From the NCBI GenBank assembly GCA_035457705.1, contig DATIBD010000015.1:38899-102898 (forward strand): a stretch of DNA of 64,000 nucleotides, in the 5' to 3' direction. Positions 35,117 to 44,340 of the stretch are shown piece after piece. The notes under the pieces are model-generated. The model saw only the letters and a program-made list of their open reading frames with translations. It made no database searches and had not been told where the DNA came from. The translations under genes were made by a program, and so were the position numbers. The DNA is from DASPGQ01 sp035457705 (GTDB lineage: Bacteria > Acidobacteriota > Vicinamibacteria > Marinacidobacterales > SMYC01). Position 1 is the first letter of the stretch; the number at the start of each line of letters is the position of its first letter.

Positions 35117-35321
35117 GAAACCTCCTGCGCGACCGGCTCCGCCCACGGAGCTCCAAGCCATCGCCGCCGCGCTCGATCCGCAAATGCTCGAAACCGTCAT
35201 CGAGACCATCCGGCCCCATGATGTTTCGACGGCCGAGGGCTTGACGGAGCTCGCGAGGAAGTTCGAATACCGACGCATCATGACGCTGGCGAGAGATGCG
35301 AGGAACGCCGTCGATGCCTGA
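35117..35321 (+). pseudogene. C-terminal remnant of a sensor kinase
   Basis: An open stretch without a start reads PTELQAIAAALDPQMLETVI and then LTELARKFEYRRIMTLAR. Endings of this kind close hybrid histidine kinases that sit just before a response regulator. Its stop overlaps the first codons of the response regulator. The kinase body is missing, so the regulator has lost its probable partner. The assignment rests on position and a loose sequence pattern. Confidence 0.4.
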
Positions 35322-36832
35322 GGAGCGCGTGGACACGGCGGGAGCCAGGATTCTGGTCGTCGATGATCAGCCTGAGAACCTGCGACTCCTTGCCGAGATT
35401 CTCTCCAGCCAGGGCTACGACGTGCGTCCCGCAACCGACGGCGAGCTCGCTATCGAGTTCGCGCGATCGACGCCGCCTGACCTGGTCCTCCTCGATATTC
35501 GGATGCGTGGTCTAGACGGCTACGACGTATGCGAGGTTCTCAAGGCGGACGAGCGCACGCGGAGCATTCCCATCCTTTTCATCAGCGCTCTCGATCGAGC
35601 CGGCGACAAGGTCAAAGGCTTCGCCGCCGGAGCGGTCGACTACATCGTCAAGCCTTTCGAACGGGAGGAAGTGCTTGCCCGCGTCCAGACCCAGCTCGCT
35701 CTGAAGCGGCTGCGCGCTCATCTGGAGGATCTGGTGCGCAAACGCACTGCCGAGCTCGAGCAGGAAATTGCCGTGCGGCGCCAGGCGGAAAACGATCTGC
35801 GTAGGGCACTCGTCGAGATCGAAAGTTTAAAAGAGCAGCTCGAGGCGGACTACACGTACCTTCGACACGAGGTCAAGCTCGCACACGACTTCCACAGCAT
35901 CGTCGGCCGAAGCGAAGCCCTGACCTCGATGCTCGAGGAAATCGCACGCGTGGCGCCCGTCGATACCACCGTGCTCGTACTGGGTGAGACGGGAACGGGC
36001 AAGGAGCTCGTCGCCCGTGCGATTCACGACGCGAGCCGGCGCAGGGACCGCCCGCTCATCAAGGTGAACTGCGCAACGCTTCCCGCCACCCTGATCGAGA
36101 GCGAGCTGTTCGGCCACGAAGAGGTGCGTTCACCGGTTCTCTCTCCCGCCAGGTGGGCCGGTTCGAGACGGCGGACGGCGCTACGATCTTCCTCGACGAG
36201 ATCGGCGAGCTGCCTCGTGAATCGCAGCCCAAGCTGCTTCGTGTGCTCCAGGACGGCGAGTTCGAGCGGTTGGGCAGTCACCGAACCCAGCGCACCAACG
36301 TGCGCGTGCTCGCCGCCACGAACCGCGACCTCAAGAGTGAAGTCCGGAAGGGCCGGTTCCGAGAGGATCTGTATTACCGCTGAGCGCGTTCCCGCTCACC
36401 GTCCCGTCTCTCCGCGACCGGCGCGAGGACATCCCTCTGCTCGCGGAGTCGTTCGTCCGGGAGTTCAACAAGAAGCTCGGCAGGACGATTACGACGATAC
36501 CGAAGAGCGTCACGAGAACTTTGGAGGCCTATACGTGGCCGGGCAACGTCCGCGAGTTGCAGAACGTGATCGAACGGGCCGTGGTGACGAGCCCGGGTTC
36601 CTCTTTGCGCCTCGCGGACGCATTGGATGCGACGGGCTCGCCGGACAGAGAAGAAAGCGGGAAGACCCTGGCGGAGGTGGAACGGGAGCACTTCATCCGG
36701 GTGCTCGAGTCCTACCGCTGGAAGATCGAGGGTGCCGGAGGAGCCGCAGAAGTTCTCGACCTCCATCCCAGCACGCTCCGCTTTCGGATGAAGAAGCTTG
36801 CTGTCGTGAGAGAAAGGAAGGAAACTGCCTAG
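35314..36832 (+). pseudogene. Sigma-54-dependent response regulator, two frame lesions
   Basis: The gene encodes a receiver domain (ARILVVDDQPENLRLL, phosphoacceptor in LVLLDIRMRG, KPF), a coiled-coil linker, an AAA+ sigma-54 activator domain (LGETGTGKELVARAIH, then FLDEIGELP) and a Fis-type HTH ending (HPSTLRFRMKKL). After LFGHE at about 36120 one base is missing before the GAFTG loop, which contacts sigma-54, and the frame moves. At about 36381 a missing C turns YYRLSAFPL into a stop. Between and after the lesions all motifs are intact. Either the gene died recently or the two deletions are sequencing errors. The cognate kinase is only a remnant. Confidence 0.85.
36665..36798 (+). repeat. 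Fis-type HTH segment, copy A of an imperfect direct repeat
   Basis: This 134-nt segment at the end of the response regulator recurs at 38064-38198 with about 85 percent identity by eye. It encodes the DNA-binding helix-turn-helix. Confidence 0.7.
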
Positions 36833-36884
36833 GGCCGCCTCGGCCCCATTTTCCGGGTCCTCGAGATATCGCTAGCGACACGAA

Positions 36885-37018
36885 ATCCTGTTAGAACAGG
36901 AAGCTGACGGCGAGCAGGGAACAAGAGTGTCCCCGCAGCCAATCGTGCCGCCCCGGCTCAGTCGCTGGCCGCCGCGGTCTTCCAGATCCGTGCTTCGTCC
37001 ACTGGGAGTCTATCTCAT
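36885..37018 (-). pseudogene. Remnant of a second YpfJ-type metallopeptidase gene
   Basis: Reading leftward from 37018, ATG AGA TAG recalls the ATG CGA TGG start of the intact gene at 32654, with the tryptophan codon turned into a stop. It continues LEDRGGQRLSRGGTIGCG and, after two one-base changes, the first membrane helix. The rest is missing. This is a dead duplicate of the 5' end. Confidence 0.6.
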
Positions 37019-37033
37019 GGCTCTCCCCTGAGC

Positions 37034-37637
37034 ATGGACGAGCAAATCACCAGGGAAGCCGAGTGGGTCCGTTCTTATTTGCTGGAAGACGGCCGGCTCT
37101 ATCTCGGCTTGATGGCCGGGAGGCATCCAGACGTGAGAGCCCCTGGAGGAAGGATGGTTCTGGAACGAGCCCGATGCGGCCCTCGAGGACGCGATTTTGC
37201 GGGCATCGCCCGACTACCGTCGCGAGACCGTGGAAAACGAAGGCCACGGGGCGCGCTACGTCTATGGCCGAGTCGATTTGAACGGTGACGGGAACGACGA
37301 GGTCGTCGTCTATCTCATGGGCCCGTTTTTTTGCGGAACCGAGGGCTGCGATCTCCTGCTATTCACCGAAGCGGATGGCCATTCTCTCGTCAGCGGGTTC
37401 CCCATCAGCCGCACACCGGTGACGGTCTCACCCAGGAAGACGCGGGCTGGAACGATCTCATTCGGCTGGAATCCGGCGGCGGAGCGCCTCCCACTTATGT
37501 CTTCCATACGTACAACGGCTCGAGCTACGTCGAGCGAGAACGCGCGCCCGCAGGCGATGAAGCTCCCGAGGGCACACCGTATCTCACCGGCGGATTCACC
37601 TACGCGGACAGCCGCTCCATTGGAGCCACGACCGTAG
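37034..37637 (+). pseudogene. Exported or cytoplasmic conserved protein, several frame lesions
   Basis: Three frames must be joined to read one protein: an N-terminal part (SYLLEDGRLYLGLMAG), a middle part (EEGWFWNEPDAALEDAILRA, VDLNGDGNDEVVVYLMGPFF, CGTEGCDLLLF, FPISRTPV) and an end (GWNDLIRLESGGGAPPTYVF). Frame changes lie near 37130, 37430 and 37615. The DLNGDG and CGTEGC elements are characteristic of a conserved bacterial family that I cannot name. The gene does not appear to be functional as it stands. Confidence 0.7.
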
Positions 37638-37643
37638 CCCGCG

Positions 37644-37907
37644 TCACTTCCCGAACTTTCGGTGAATCGCCCACAAAATGGCGAGATTCACGCCCGGAGC
37701 CGCGGCGAGGAGCCACGGCCAGATTCGTTCTGCGGCGAGATCGATGAGCCAGATCCAAGGGACCCCCAGTGGTAAGAGAAAGACACCAGCGAGCGGCCCT
37801 CGCTCACTCCCGAAGAGGCCGAAGGTTGCGATGAGGAACAAGACCAGCGCGGCGAGGTAGGCCAAACCGAATATCCAAAGTATGGTCCGAAGCATCGTTA
37901 CGCGCAT
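37644..37907 (-). CDS. Small membrane protein of unknown function
   Basis: An 87-residue protein with three hydrophobic segments (ILWIFGLAYLAALVLFLIA, then GVFLLPLGVPWIWLI and WPWLLAAAPGVNLAILWAI) and a basic end. No family is recognised. It ends 6 nt from the pseudogene on its left, on the other strand, and is intact in a region of broken genes. Confidence 0.55.
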   Translation of the reverse strand: MRVTMLRTILWIFGLAYLAALVLFLIATFGLFGSERGPLAGVFLLPLGVPWIWLIDLAAERIWPWLLAAAPGVNLAILWAIHRKFGK

Positions 37908-38063
37908 CGATTGGGGGCGTTCGTCGTTAGCGGTTCACCTCATGCCAAACGCACTTATCGGAAGTTTACGCGGGATGATGCCCGAGCTGCCATCCCAAAA
38001 TAGCCAACCGCCTTCTCGCAGGTTTACGACGGCTTCGGACAGGAAAGAAAGTTGGAAGGCCCG

Positions 38064-38198
38064 AACCTGGCGGAGGTGGAAACGGGAGCACTTCATCCGG
38101 GTGCTCGAGTCCTGCCGTTGGGAGATCGAGGGTGCCGGAGGCGCCGCGGAGGTTCTGGGCCTTCATCCCAGCACTCTCAGATTTCGAATGAAGAAGCT
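38064..38198 (+). pseudogene. Second Fis-type HTH copy, orphan fragment
   Basis: This segment repeats the end of the response regulator (FIRVLESCRWEIEGAGGAAE, then HPSTLRFRMKKL). One extra A in GGAAACGGG moves the frame relative to copy A. No receiver or AAA+ domain precedes it. It is therefore a fragment left by duplication or by loss of a related activator. Confidence 0.7.
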
Positions 38199-38399
38199 AA
38201 GCGTCCTCAAGACGAGCACTCGGGCGAAAGATTTTCTACTCCTCGCCGGGAAGGGCGACGATCCACTCCCCCGGCAGCGATTTCCGTCTCGTTACGGAGC
38301 CGAGCCGACACCTCATCGTAAGGTTGCCCGGAAAGGCGGTGCTTCGTGAGGCTGCGAGTCGCTTCGACTGTGGTGTGAGCTCGCTTCGATTCGAGCCGG

Positions 38400-38982
38400 A
38401 CCATGGACCTTACGAGCGGCGCCGGAGCCGCATTCGAACGACTCGTGATGTTCGTGGTCGATGAGCTCGAACAGCAGGGAGGCTGATTCCGGGCTCGAGG
38501 CCTCTGAAGCAAATCGAGAAGTCGCTCGTCGCGCTTCTCCTCGACGCCCAGCCTCACTCCGTGAACGGAAACGGCGTTATCCGAGCCGACGCAGAGCCTA
38601 AAGTGGTGCGTCGTGTCGACGAGCTATCCGTTCGCAGCTCCAAGAGCCCTTGACCGCGGGTGAGCTTGCGAGATTCGCGGGGGTGAATGCCAGGACCCTT
38701 TTTCGTACTTATCGGCGTTACCGAGGACGCTCTCCTATCCAGACGTTACGCGAAGTACGACTCGAACGGGTTCAAAGGGAGCTTCTGAAACCGAAGCCGG
38801 GGATCACCGTCACCCAGCCTGCGATCGAGTGTGGATTCACGCACCTCGGTCGCTTCTCCGAGACCTACAAGAAGGCCTTTGGAGAAGTACCATCGGCGAC
38901 GCTTCGACGCTCGCGATCCTCCGGAATCGAACAGTCCAGAAAGGGAAACAGGCGTGTGCGCGTCCCGAGTGAACTCGCGTAG
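38400..38982 (+). pseudogene. AraC-family regulator, two frame lesions
   Basis: Three frames join to one AraC-type regulator: DLTSGAGAAFERLVMFVVDE at the left, LKQIEKSLVALLLDAQPHS in the middle, and LTAGELARFAGVNARTLFRT with TVTQPAIECGFTHLGRFSET at the right, the last two being the paired helix-turn-helix motifs. Frame changes lie near 38483 and at 38650, where CCTTGACC seems to have lost one T. The ligand-binding N-terminus is short or lost. As written, only the DNA-binding part could be made. Confidence 0.75.
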
Positions 38983-39091
38983 TCGGTCATTGCTAACCCG
39001 TCATGGCTGTTTGTCGTCTCCGTTAATTCGGGTTAATCTGGCCAGCTGTTAGGAAACGCCGAGCGTTCGAAACCCGATTTTCTCCTTATCC

Positions 39092-40360
39092 ATGGTCGCG
39101 ATTTCGTTTTCACGAGGACTCCTGCTCCGGGTGGCTGTGCTCGGTAGCCTGATCGTGCTTCCCCAGACGTCGCGAGCCCAGGAACCGTGGTACCGCTCGT
39201 ACGAGAAGGGAGTCGCCGCGATTGAAGCTTCCGATTGGGAGGAGGCCGTCCGCCTTCTCTCTGCCTCAATCGAGCACGGTCCGCAAGCAGGCCGCTCCGT
39301 CAGGACCTACGGTGTCCGTTTCGTGGATTTTCTTCCCGGATACTATTTGGCGATCGCCCAGTACAACCGCGGCAACTACGAGGACGCGGCGGAGCGAATG
39401 AGCGCGGTGCTCGAGAAACGTCTCATCAAGGAAGGTGACGACGAGTATTCTGCGGCTCGCGAGCTTCTCGAGCGCGCCGAGCTCGCGCTCAGGGCGCAAC
39501 GGGGTCGGCAGGCGGCTGGCAGCTCCGACGCTCCGACGGAGAGCGAAAATGCGGAGGGCGTTGACCTACCCGGCTCACGGGGTGCGCGCGCGGTGGCTCG
39601 GTCCACGGCGCCGGCGTACGCGCGAGGCCGATACGTCGCACTCGCGATTGGAAACGAGGCCTATCAACATTTCCCCGCTCTCCAGACTCCGATCGAGGAC
39701 GCGCAGGCGGTGTTGGCAGTCCTGGAGAAGTCCTATGGCTTCGAGACGCGTTTCGTCGAGAACGCGTCGAGGGCGGACATCCTCGATACGGTGGACGAGA
39801 CCATGAGCGCCCTGTCAGAGGACGATAGCCTTCTCATCTTCTACGCCGGTCACGGCGTGCTGGATGAAGAGAGCAACGAAGGCTACTGGCTTCCCGTCAC
39901 CGCGCAGCCGGATCGACGCTCGGAGTGGCTCTCCAACAGCGAGATCCGGAATATCCTTCGCCGAAGCCCCGCCAAGCACGTTCTGGTCATCGCCGACAGC
40001 TGCTTTTCGGGAACCCTGACCCGGGCAGTACGGATCGGTCGCGCTTTCGAGACCGATCTCGACCGTTACTTCGAGAAGCTCGCGAGCCAGAAGTCCCGCA
40101 CGGCGCTGACCTCTGGAGGGCTCGAGCCGGTCGACGACGGCGGCGGAGGTGGGCACTCCATTTTTGCCGGCTCGCTACTGCGGGCTCTCGAGAGCAACGA
40201 CAAACCCATTCTCGAGGCCGAGGTGCTCCACACGGAAATCACCCGTGACGTCGTCTTGAACTCGACCGGCGGCCAGCAACCGCTCTACTCCGACGTGCGA
40301 AACACTGGCCACGAGAACGGGGATTTTCTTTTCATCCGGACGATGCCTCCGGAACGTTGA
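39092..40360 (+). CDS. Exported caspase-family protease with an N-terminal TPR-like region
   Basis: A 422-residue protein. The signal peptide is followed by a helical TPR-like region (residues about 35-150: AIEASDWEEAVRLLSASIE, YYLAIAQYNRGNYEDAAE). The C-terminal peptidase C14 domain has RYVALAIGNEAYQHFPAL, the catalytic histidine in LLIFYAGHG and the catalytic cysteine in VIADSCFSG. Bacterial caspase-like proteases usually cleave after arginine or lysine. Export, with a protein-interaction region in front, points to a role in the envelope. It is the first gene of a three-gene run with another caspase-family protein. Confidence 0.88.
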   Translation: MVAISFSRGLLLRVAVLGSLIVLPQTSRAQEPWYRSYEKGVAAIEASDWEEAVRLLSASIEHGPQAGRSVRTYGVRFVDFLPGYYLAIAQYNRGNYEDAAERMSAVLEKRLIKEGDDEYSAARELLERAELALRAQRGRQAAGSSDAPTESENAEGVDLPGSRGARAVARSTAPAYARGRYVALAIGNEAYQHFPALQTPIEDAQAVLAVLEKSYGFETRFVENASRADILDTVDETMSALSEDDSLLIFYAGHGVLDEESNEGYWLPVTAQPDRRSEWLSNSEIRNILRRSPAKHVLVIADSCFSGTLTRAVRIGRAFETDLDRYFEKLASQKSRTALTSGGLEPVDDGGGGGHSIFAGSLLRALESNDKPILEAEVLHTEITRDVVLNSTGGQQPLYSDVRNTGHENGDFLFIRTMPPER

Positions 40361-40383
40361 GACCAAATCATCCGAGGACGGTC

Positions 40384-42273
40384 ATGTCTACAAAGGTTGG
40401 AATACTCGTGCTTGCCGCGTTCGGTCTGCTCGCCGGTGCGCTCAGCGCGACGCCGGGCCTGTTCTTGCAGCCCCTGTCCACGGGGCGGTTCGAGCTTCTG
40501 TACGGCGAGCTCGCGCCGGAGCAGAAAGTCATGGTCGACGACTGGATCCACCGTTACGGCGAGACCCGTGGCGAGAGCCTCGATCCCCAGCTGTACAACG
40601 AGCTTCCTTTGTCGGTCAAGACGACGTTCGCGGCGGTTACCCACGCCCTGGTTCACACCGCGCTCACCGACGGGGATGGAAATCCCCTCATGAGCGAGGC
40701 GCAGAAACCTCTGACGGCGCTCGACCTCGTCTCCAAGCTCGACACGGTTCGAGGACGAGTCAAGGGAGCTTCCGGTGACGAGCAGTATCGCATCTATGTG
40801 CAGTTGATACCGGACGCGATCGCCCTTCTCGAGGAAAGCACGCAGTTCTCGCGTGGCCACGACAACACCGTTTTCCACAAAGGCTATCCTCAGAACTTCC
40901 GCTCGGGAAACGGCGTTCCCTCCATCCAGTTTTCCATCGCGAGGGATGGCGTGCTGGCGGACATCGACGTCGACTATCGTTCTTCGAAGTTCCCTGTGGC
41001 CCTCGTGAACGGGCACCTCTCCAGCGCCAACTCCGATGTTCGCGCGGGAGACAACTACGAACGTCACGTCGGTGTTTGGGCTGGCCTCGAGAACTGGTGG
41101 AACGGTTGGGAGGGGCTTGGGGACTGGTTTGCGGCACTGTTCGGCGCCCGCGGACTGGATATTCCCGACAAAACCGAGAAGGGTGACGGCGAGGTCGAGG
41201 AAGCGATGCAGGACTTTCTGCAGTCGTGGCTGGTCGCCGAGAGACCCGACGTCGCCATGTCCTATTTCTCTCCGGATATCTACAAATGTTTCGCCGGCGG
41301 GGAGGACGCAACGAACTCCGACGTTCCCGTCGAGCAGCGCATGTATCGAAAGATGTCGGAGGCCGTCCGGGTCGTCGGAAATCCCCGTCGTCTCGAAGAC
41401 GTCGTCCAGGGCGTGGTCTTGACCGCGCTCGAGCTGCCGGTGATTCGAGACAACGCTCATCAAGACCTCTTCGTCCTCTATAACGTGCCGCCCGAGCGCG
41501 TCATGGAGTACGAGTGCGGCTTCAGGAACTTGAGCATCCCAATGGCTCAGCGCGCCGCCTTCCGTCGATCCGGTGATTACGTGCTCGGGACGTTCTTTCT
41601 CCAGTCGGGCGAGATGCGAGGTGTGACCGCCGCGCTGCTGTGGAACCGAGAATCCGACGGATGGAAGATGGTGTCCTTCGAGCTCGAGCCCGCGGAACGG
41701 CTCGTGCCGGACCTTCATACGGCGCCGCTCGTGGCGCAAGCGCGTGGCGACCTCGAGGCGGATCCGGATTTCGCTCGCGCGAACGAGGCGTTCATTGACG
41801 CCTGGTTCGTAAAGCGTGACTTCGAAGCCGCGCTGGAATACGTCTCGCCGGCGAGCTTCCCTTGCCTTCCGGAGCCCGAGCCCGATGAGGTCACCCGCGA
41901 GCCACGAGATCGATTCGCCGATGCCCTGAAGTCGGTGAGCGAGTTCGTGGGTGAAGTGGACCACGCGGGCTTGAATGAGGCCATCGCCCGCGTTCCGCCC
42001 TGGGGCACGAGCTTTCTCGACGCGACGCCCGATGAGAGTCCCGTCACCCTGATCGCGATTCCCGACGATGCGGCGGCATCCTATCGGTGCGGCGCCGACC
42101 CGAGCGCAGTTGCGGCAGTAGGACGACGTGGGGCCTCCGGACAAGGGAATTTCTACGGGAGCGCGTTCCGGCTGAAACTCGCGGGCGGCGAGCAGCCGGG
42201 GACATTCTTGCTTCTGTGGGGCCGGGAAGAGAACAAGTGGAAAATCATCTCTTTTGACGTTGTATCTTTTTAG
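40384..42273 (+). CDS. Exported protein with a duplicated module, unknown function
   Basis: A 629-residue protein with a signal peptide (ILVLAAFGLLAGALSA). From about residue 270 on, the sequence contains two related units. Each starts with an alpha segment (MQDFLQSWLVAERPDVAMSY and FIDAWFVKRDFEAALEY, both followed by SP and a conserved cysteine) and ends with LLW-x-RE-x-x-x-WK-(M/I)-(V/I)-SF. The repeated unit has the length and feel of an NTF2-like domain, but this is a guess. The gene is placed between two caspase-family genes with short gaps on both sides, so it is a candidate substrate or partner of them. I do not recognise its family. Confidence 0.8.
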   Translation: MSTKVGILVLAAFGLLAGALSATPGLFLQPLSTGRFELLYGELAPEQKVMVDDWIHRYGETRGESLDPQLYNELPLSVKTTFAAVTHALVHTALTDGDGNPLMSEAQKPLTALDLVSKLDTVRGRVKGASGDEQYRIYVQLIPDAIALLEESTQFSRGHDNTVFHKGYPQNFRSGNGVPSIQFSIARDGVLADIDVDYRSSKFPVALVNGHLSSANSDVRAGDNYERHVGVWAGLENWWNGWEGLGDWFAALFGARGLDIPDKTEKGDGEVEEAMQDFLQSWLVAERPDVAMSYFSPDIYKCFAGGEDATNSDVPVEQRMYRKMSEAVRVVGNPRRLEDVVQGVVLTALELPVIRDNAHQDLFVLYNVPPERVMEYECGFRNLSIPMAQRAAFRRSGDYVLGTFFLQSGEMRGVTAALLWNRESDGWKMVSFELEPAERLVPDLHTAPLVAQARGDLEADPDFARANEAFIDAWFVKRDFEAALEYVSPASFPCLPEPEPDEVTREPRDRFADALKSVSEFVGEVDHAGLNEAIARVPPWGTSFLDATPDESPVTLIAIPDDAAASYRCGADPSAVAAVGRRGASGQGNFYGSAFRLKLAGGEQPGTFLLLWGREENKWKIISFDVVSF

Positions 42274-42304
42274 CCCTGCCGGCAGGAAGAAGACGGGAAG
42301 CGGC

Positions 42305-44323
42305 GTGCGGTTTTCCAAACCCGGATTCTGGTGCGGGTTTGTCGCCGCGCAGCTTGCGGGACTCACTTCCGCGCTCGGCGGACAGATCGCGGCCGAGGGT
42401 ACGAAGCGGGCGCTGATTGTTGCGGTCGGAGAGTATAGCTCTCCGGATTGGGACACCCTGAGCTCGGCGAACGACGTTCCCCTGGTCCGCGCCGGCCTCG
42501 AGCTCCACGGGTTTCCCCCGGACTCCATTCACGTCATCTCCGATGCCGAAGCCACCAAGGAAGGTATCAAACGCGCAGTCGAAACGTATCTCGCATCTGC
42601 GAAAGAAGGCGACGTCGTCTTTCTCCACTACTCGGGCCACGGGCAGCGAATCCCCGACGACAACGGCGACGAGCTCGACGGCTACGACGAAGCCTGGGTG
42701 CCTCACGACGCTCCCAAGAGCGGTGAGGGGTATCAGGGAGAGAAACATCTTCGAGACGACGAGCTCAACGCGATCGTTCGACGATTGCGGCATGCCGTCG
42801 GCCCAAGTGGAAACGTCATCCTCTCGATCGACTCCTGCTTCTCCGGTGGGACGTCCCGAGGATCGGCCCGTATACGGGGAGGCCCGCCGATGGGAAGCCC
42901 CACGAGCCGCTCTCGCTCGGCAACGCTGGGAGAGGATGCCGGCGGGGGTTTCTTCGAGGAAGCTACGCGTACCCGGGGTGTTGGGGATGATTCTAGCCCG
43001 CTCGGCCCGTACGTGGTCTTTTCGGCTGCGAGACACGACCAGCTCGACTACGAGACGGTCGACGACGAGGGTCGCGTCGTCGGCCCCCTTTCGTTGGCAC
43101 TTAGCAAGACGCTCGCGGGATCCGACTCCATCGGCACATACCGCGATCTCTTCGAGAGAGTCGAATGGGAGATGCAGTCGCGAGTTCCAAATCGGCCGCA
43201 AGTCGAAGGGAACGTCGACGCCGAGCTCTTCAGCGGACGAGCCGTTACGCAGCGCCCATTCTTGGACGTCACCGAGGTGCGCTCGGGGGGCAAACAGGTC
43301 GTCCTGAATGCAGGCTCCCTGCAGGGCCTCCTCGATGGCTCTCGGGTCGAGCTCCATCGCGCGGGAACGAGAACGCCGACGCCGGACACTCTCTTGTCGG
43401 CCGCCGTCGTGACCGAAGCGACATACGTGGAAGCCGTCGCGGATGTGGAGACACCGAGGGGCCGGAGCGAGCTCGAGCTTGGGCGGGCGTTCGTCACCGG
43501 GTACGCGTTCGGCGATTTGCGAGTGAAGGTCGGGCTCGAGCTCGATGACAGCGGTTTGCGCGACCACGTCGAGGAGGTCCTTCGCGACGTGAGTGCCGTC
43601 GAGCTCGTCGATACCGGGTCCGAGCTCTCGATTCAGGCGGCCGACGGGAATCTCGCCGTCGCCGTCACGGCAACGGGCGACGTCATCTTCGGCCCTGGGT
43701 CGACGGACCAGGCCCAGCTCGTCCAGACGATGAGCTCGCGGCTCGTCGACTTCGCGCGCAGCCGTTATCTGCGAGGGCTTCGTCTCGAAGACCGCGAGTT
43801 CGTCGTCGCCCTCGAGGTCGTCCCGCTGGACGTCACTCGGTGTCGAGACCAAGCGGACCCGAGCACCTGTCCGGAGCTCGACGTTTCCGCGAAGCGGGCC
43901 GCAGGAACGGAGCTCGTCTGGAAGATCGGCGACACCTTCAAGCTCCGCGCGAAAAACGAGAGCGACCGAGCCGCCTACATCACGATCCTGGACCTGCCTT
44001 CGGATGGGACCGTGAATGCACTCTGGCCCGCGGATGAATTCGCGGAGCGGAAGCAGCTCAAGGCAGGGGAGAGCTGGTCGCCGGACGTCGTATACCAGTT
44101 CGCCGAGCCGCCCGGCAACGACGTCATTCTCCTCATCGCGACCGAGGACTGGATCGACTTCCGTCCCTTTCTCACGGGAGCCGGGAGCCAGCGAAGCGCC
44201 ACGGGTTCGCTCGGACCCTTCTCCCCGCTGTTCGACGACACCGCCGTCCGGACCCGGTCCGCCGTTGCCTATGAGCCCGGTAGCGTGACCACGGATGCCG
44301 TTACCATCACCGTAGAACCCTGA
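42305..44323 (+). CDS. Exported caspase-family protein with a DUF4384 domain
   Basis: A 672-residue protein. From the GTG at 42305 (preceded by GGAAG) it has a signal-like start, then a C14 domain: RALIVAVGEYSS, the catalytic histidine in VFLHYSGHG and the catalytic cysteine in LSIDSCFSGG. Acidic residues in DDNGDELDGYDE resemble the calcium-sensitive metacaspase class. The C-terminal domain (FKLRAKNESDRAAYITILDL, then NALWPADEF) is DUF4384-like and often ends such proteins. A TTG at 42254 would give a longer start that overlaps the previous gene. It completes the caspase, unknown, caspase run. Confidence 0.87.
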   Translation: MRFSKPGFWCGFVAAQLAGLTSALGGQIAAEGTKRALIVAVGEYSSPDWDTLSSANDVPLVRAGLELHGFPPDSIHVISDAEATKEGIKRAVETYLASAKEGDVVFLHYSGHGQRIPDDNGDELDGYDEAWVPHDAPKSGEGYQGEKHLRDDELNAIVRRLRHAVGPSGNVILSIDSCFSGGTSRGSARIRGGPPMGSPTSRSRSATLGEDAGGGFFEEATRTRGVGDDSSPLGPYVVFSAARHDQLDYETVDDEGRVVGPLSLALSKTLAGSDSIGTYRDLFERVEWEMQSRVPNRPQVEGNVDAELFSGRAVTQRPFLDVTEVRSGGKQVVLNAGSLQGLLDGSRVELHRAGTRTPTPDTLLSAAVVTEATYVEAVADVETPRGRSELELGRAFVTGYAFGDLRVKVGLELDDSGLRDHVEEVLRDVSAVELVDTGSELSIQAADGNLAVAVTATGDVIFGPGSTDQAQLVQTMSSRLVDFARSRYLRGLRLEDREFVVALEVVPLDVTRCRDQADPSTCPELDVSAKRAAGTELVWKIGDTFKLRAKNESDRAAYITILDLPSDGTVNALWPADEFAERKQLKAGESWSPDVVYQFAEPPGNDVILLIATEDWIDFRPFLTGAGSQRSATGSLGPFSPLFDDTAVRTRSAVAYEPGSVTTDAVTITVEP

Positions 44324-44340
44324 CAGCTCATCGACGCGCT

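Noticed and set aside
36381..36384. TGA after YYR in the response regulator as another selenocysteine codon
   Set aside because: A single missing C explains it (CGC CTG to CGC TGA), and the frame after the TGA does not continue the protein; no hairpin of the right type.
40285..42528. A 747-codon minus-strand frame opposite the caspase-linked gene
   Set aside because: Antisense shadow of a clear exported protein; sequence is low-complexity and shows no domain.
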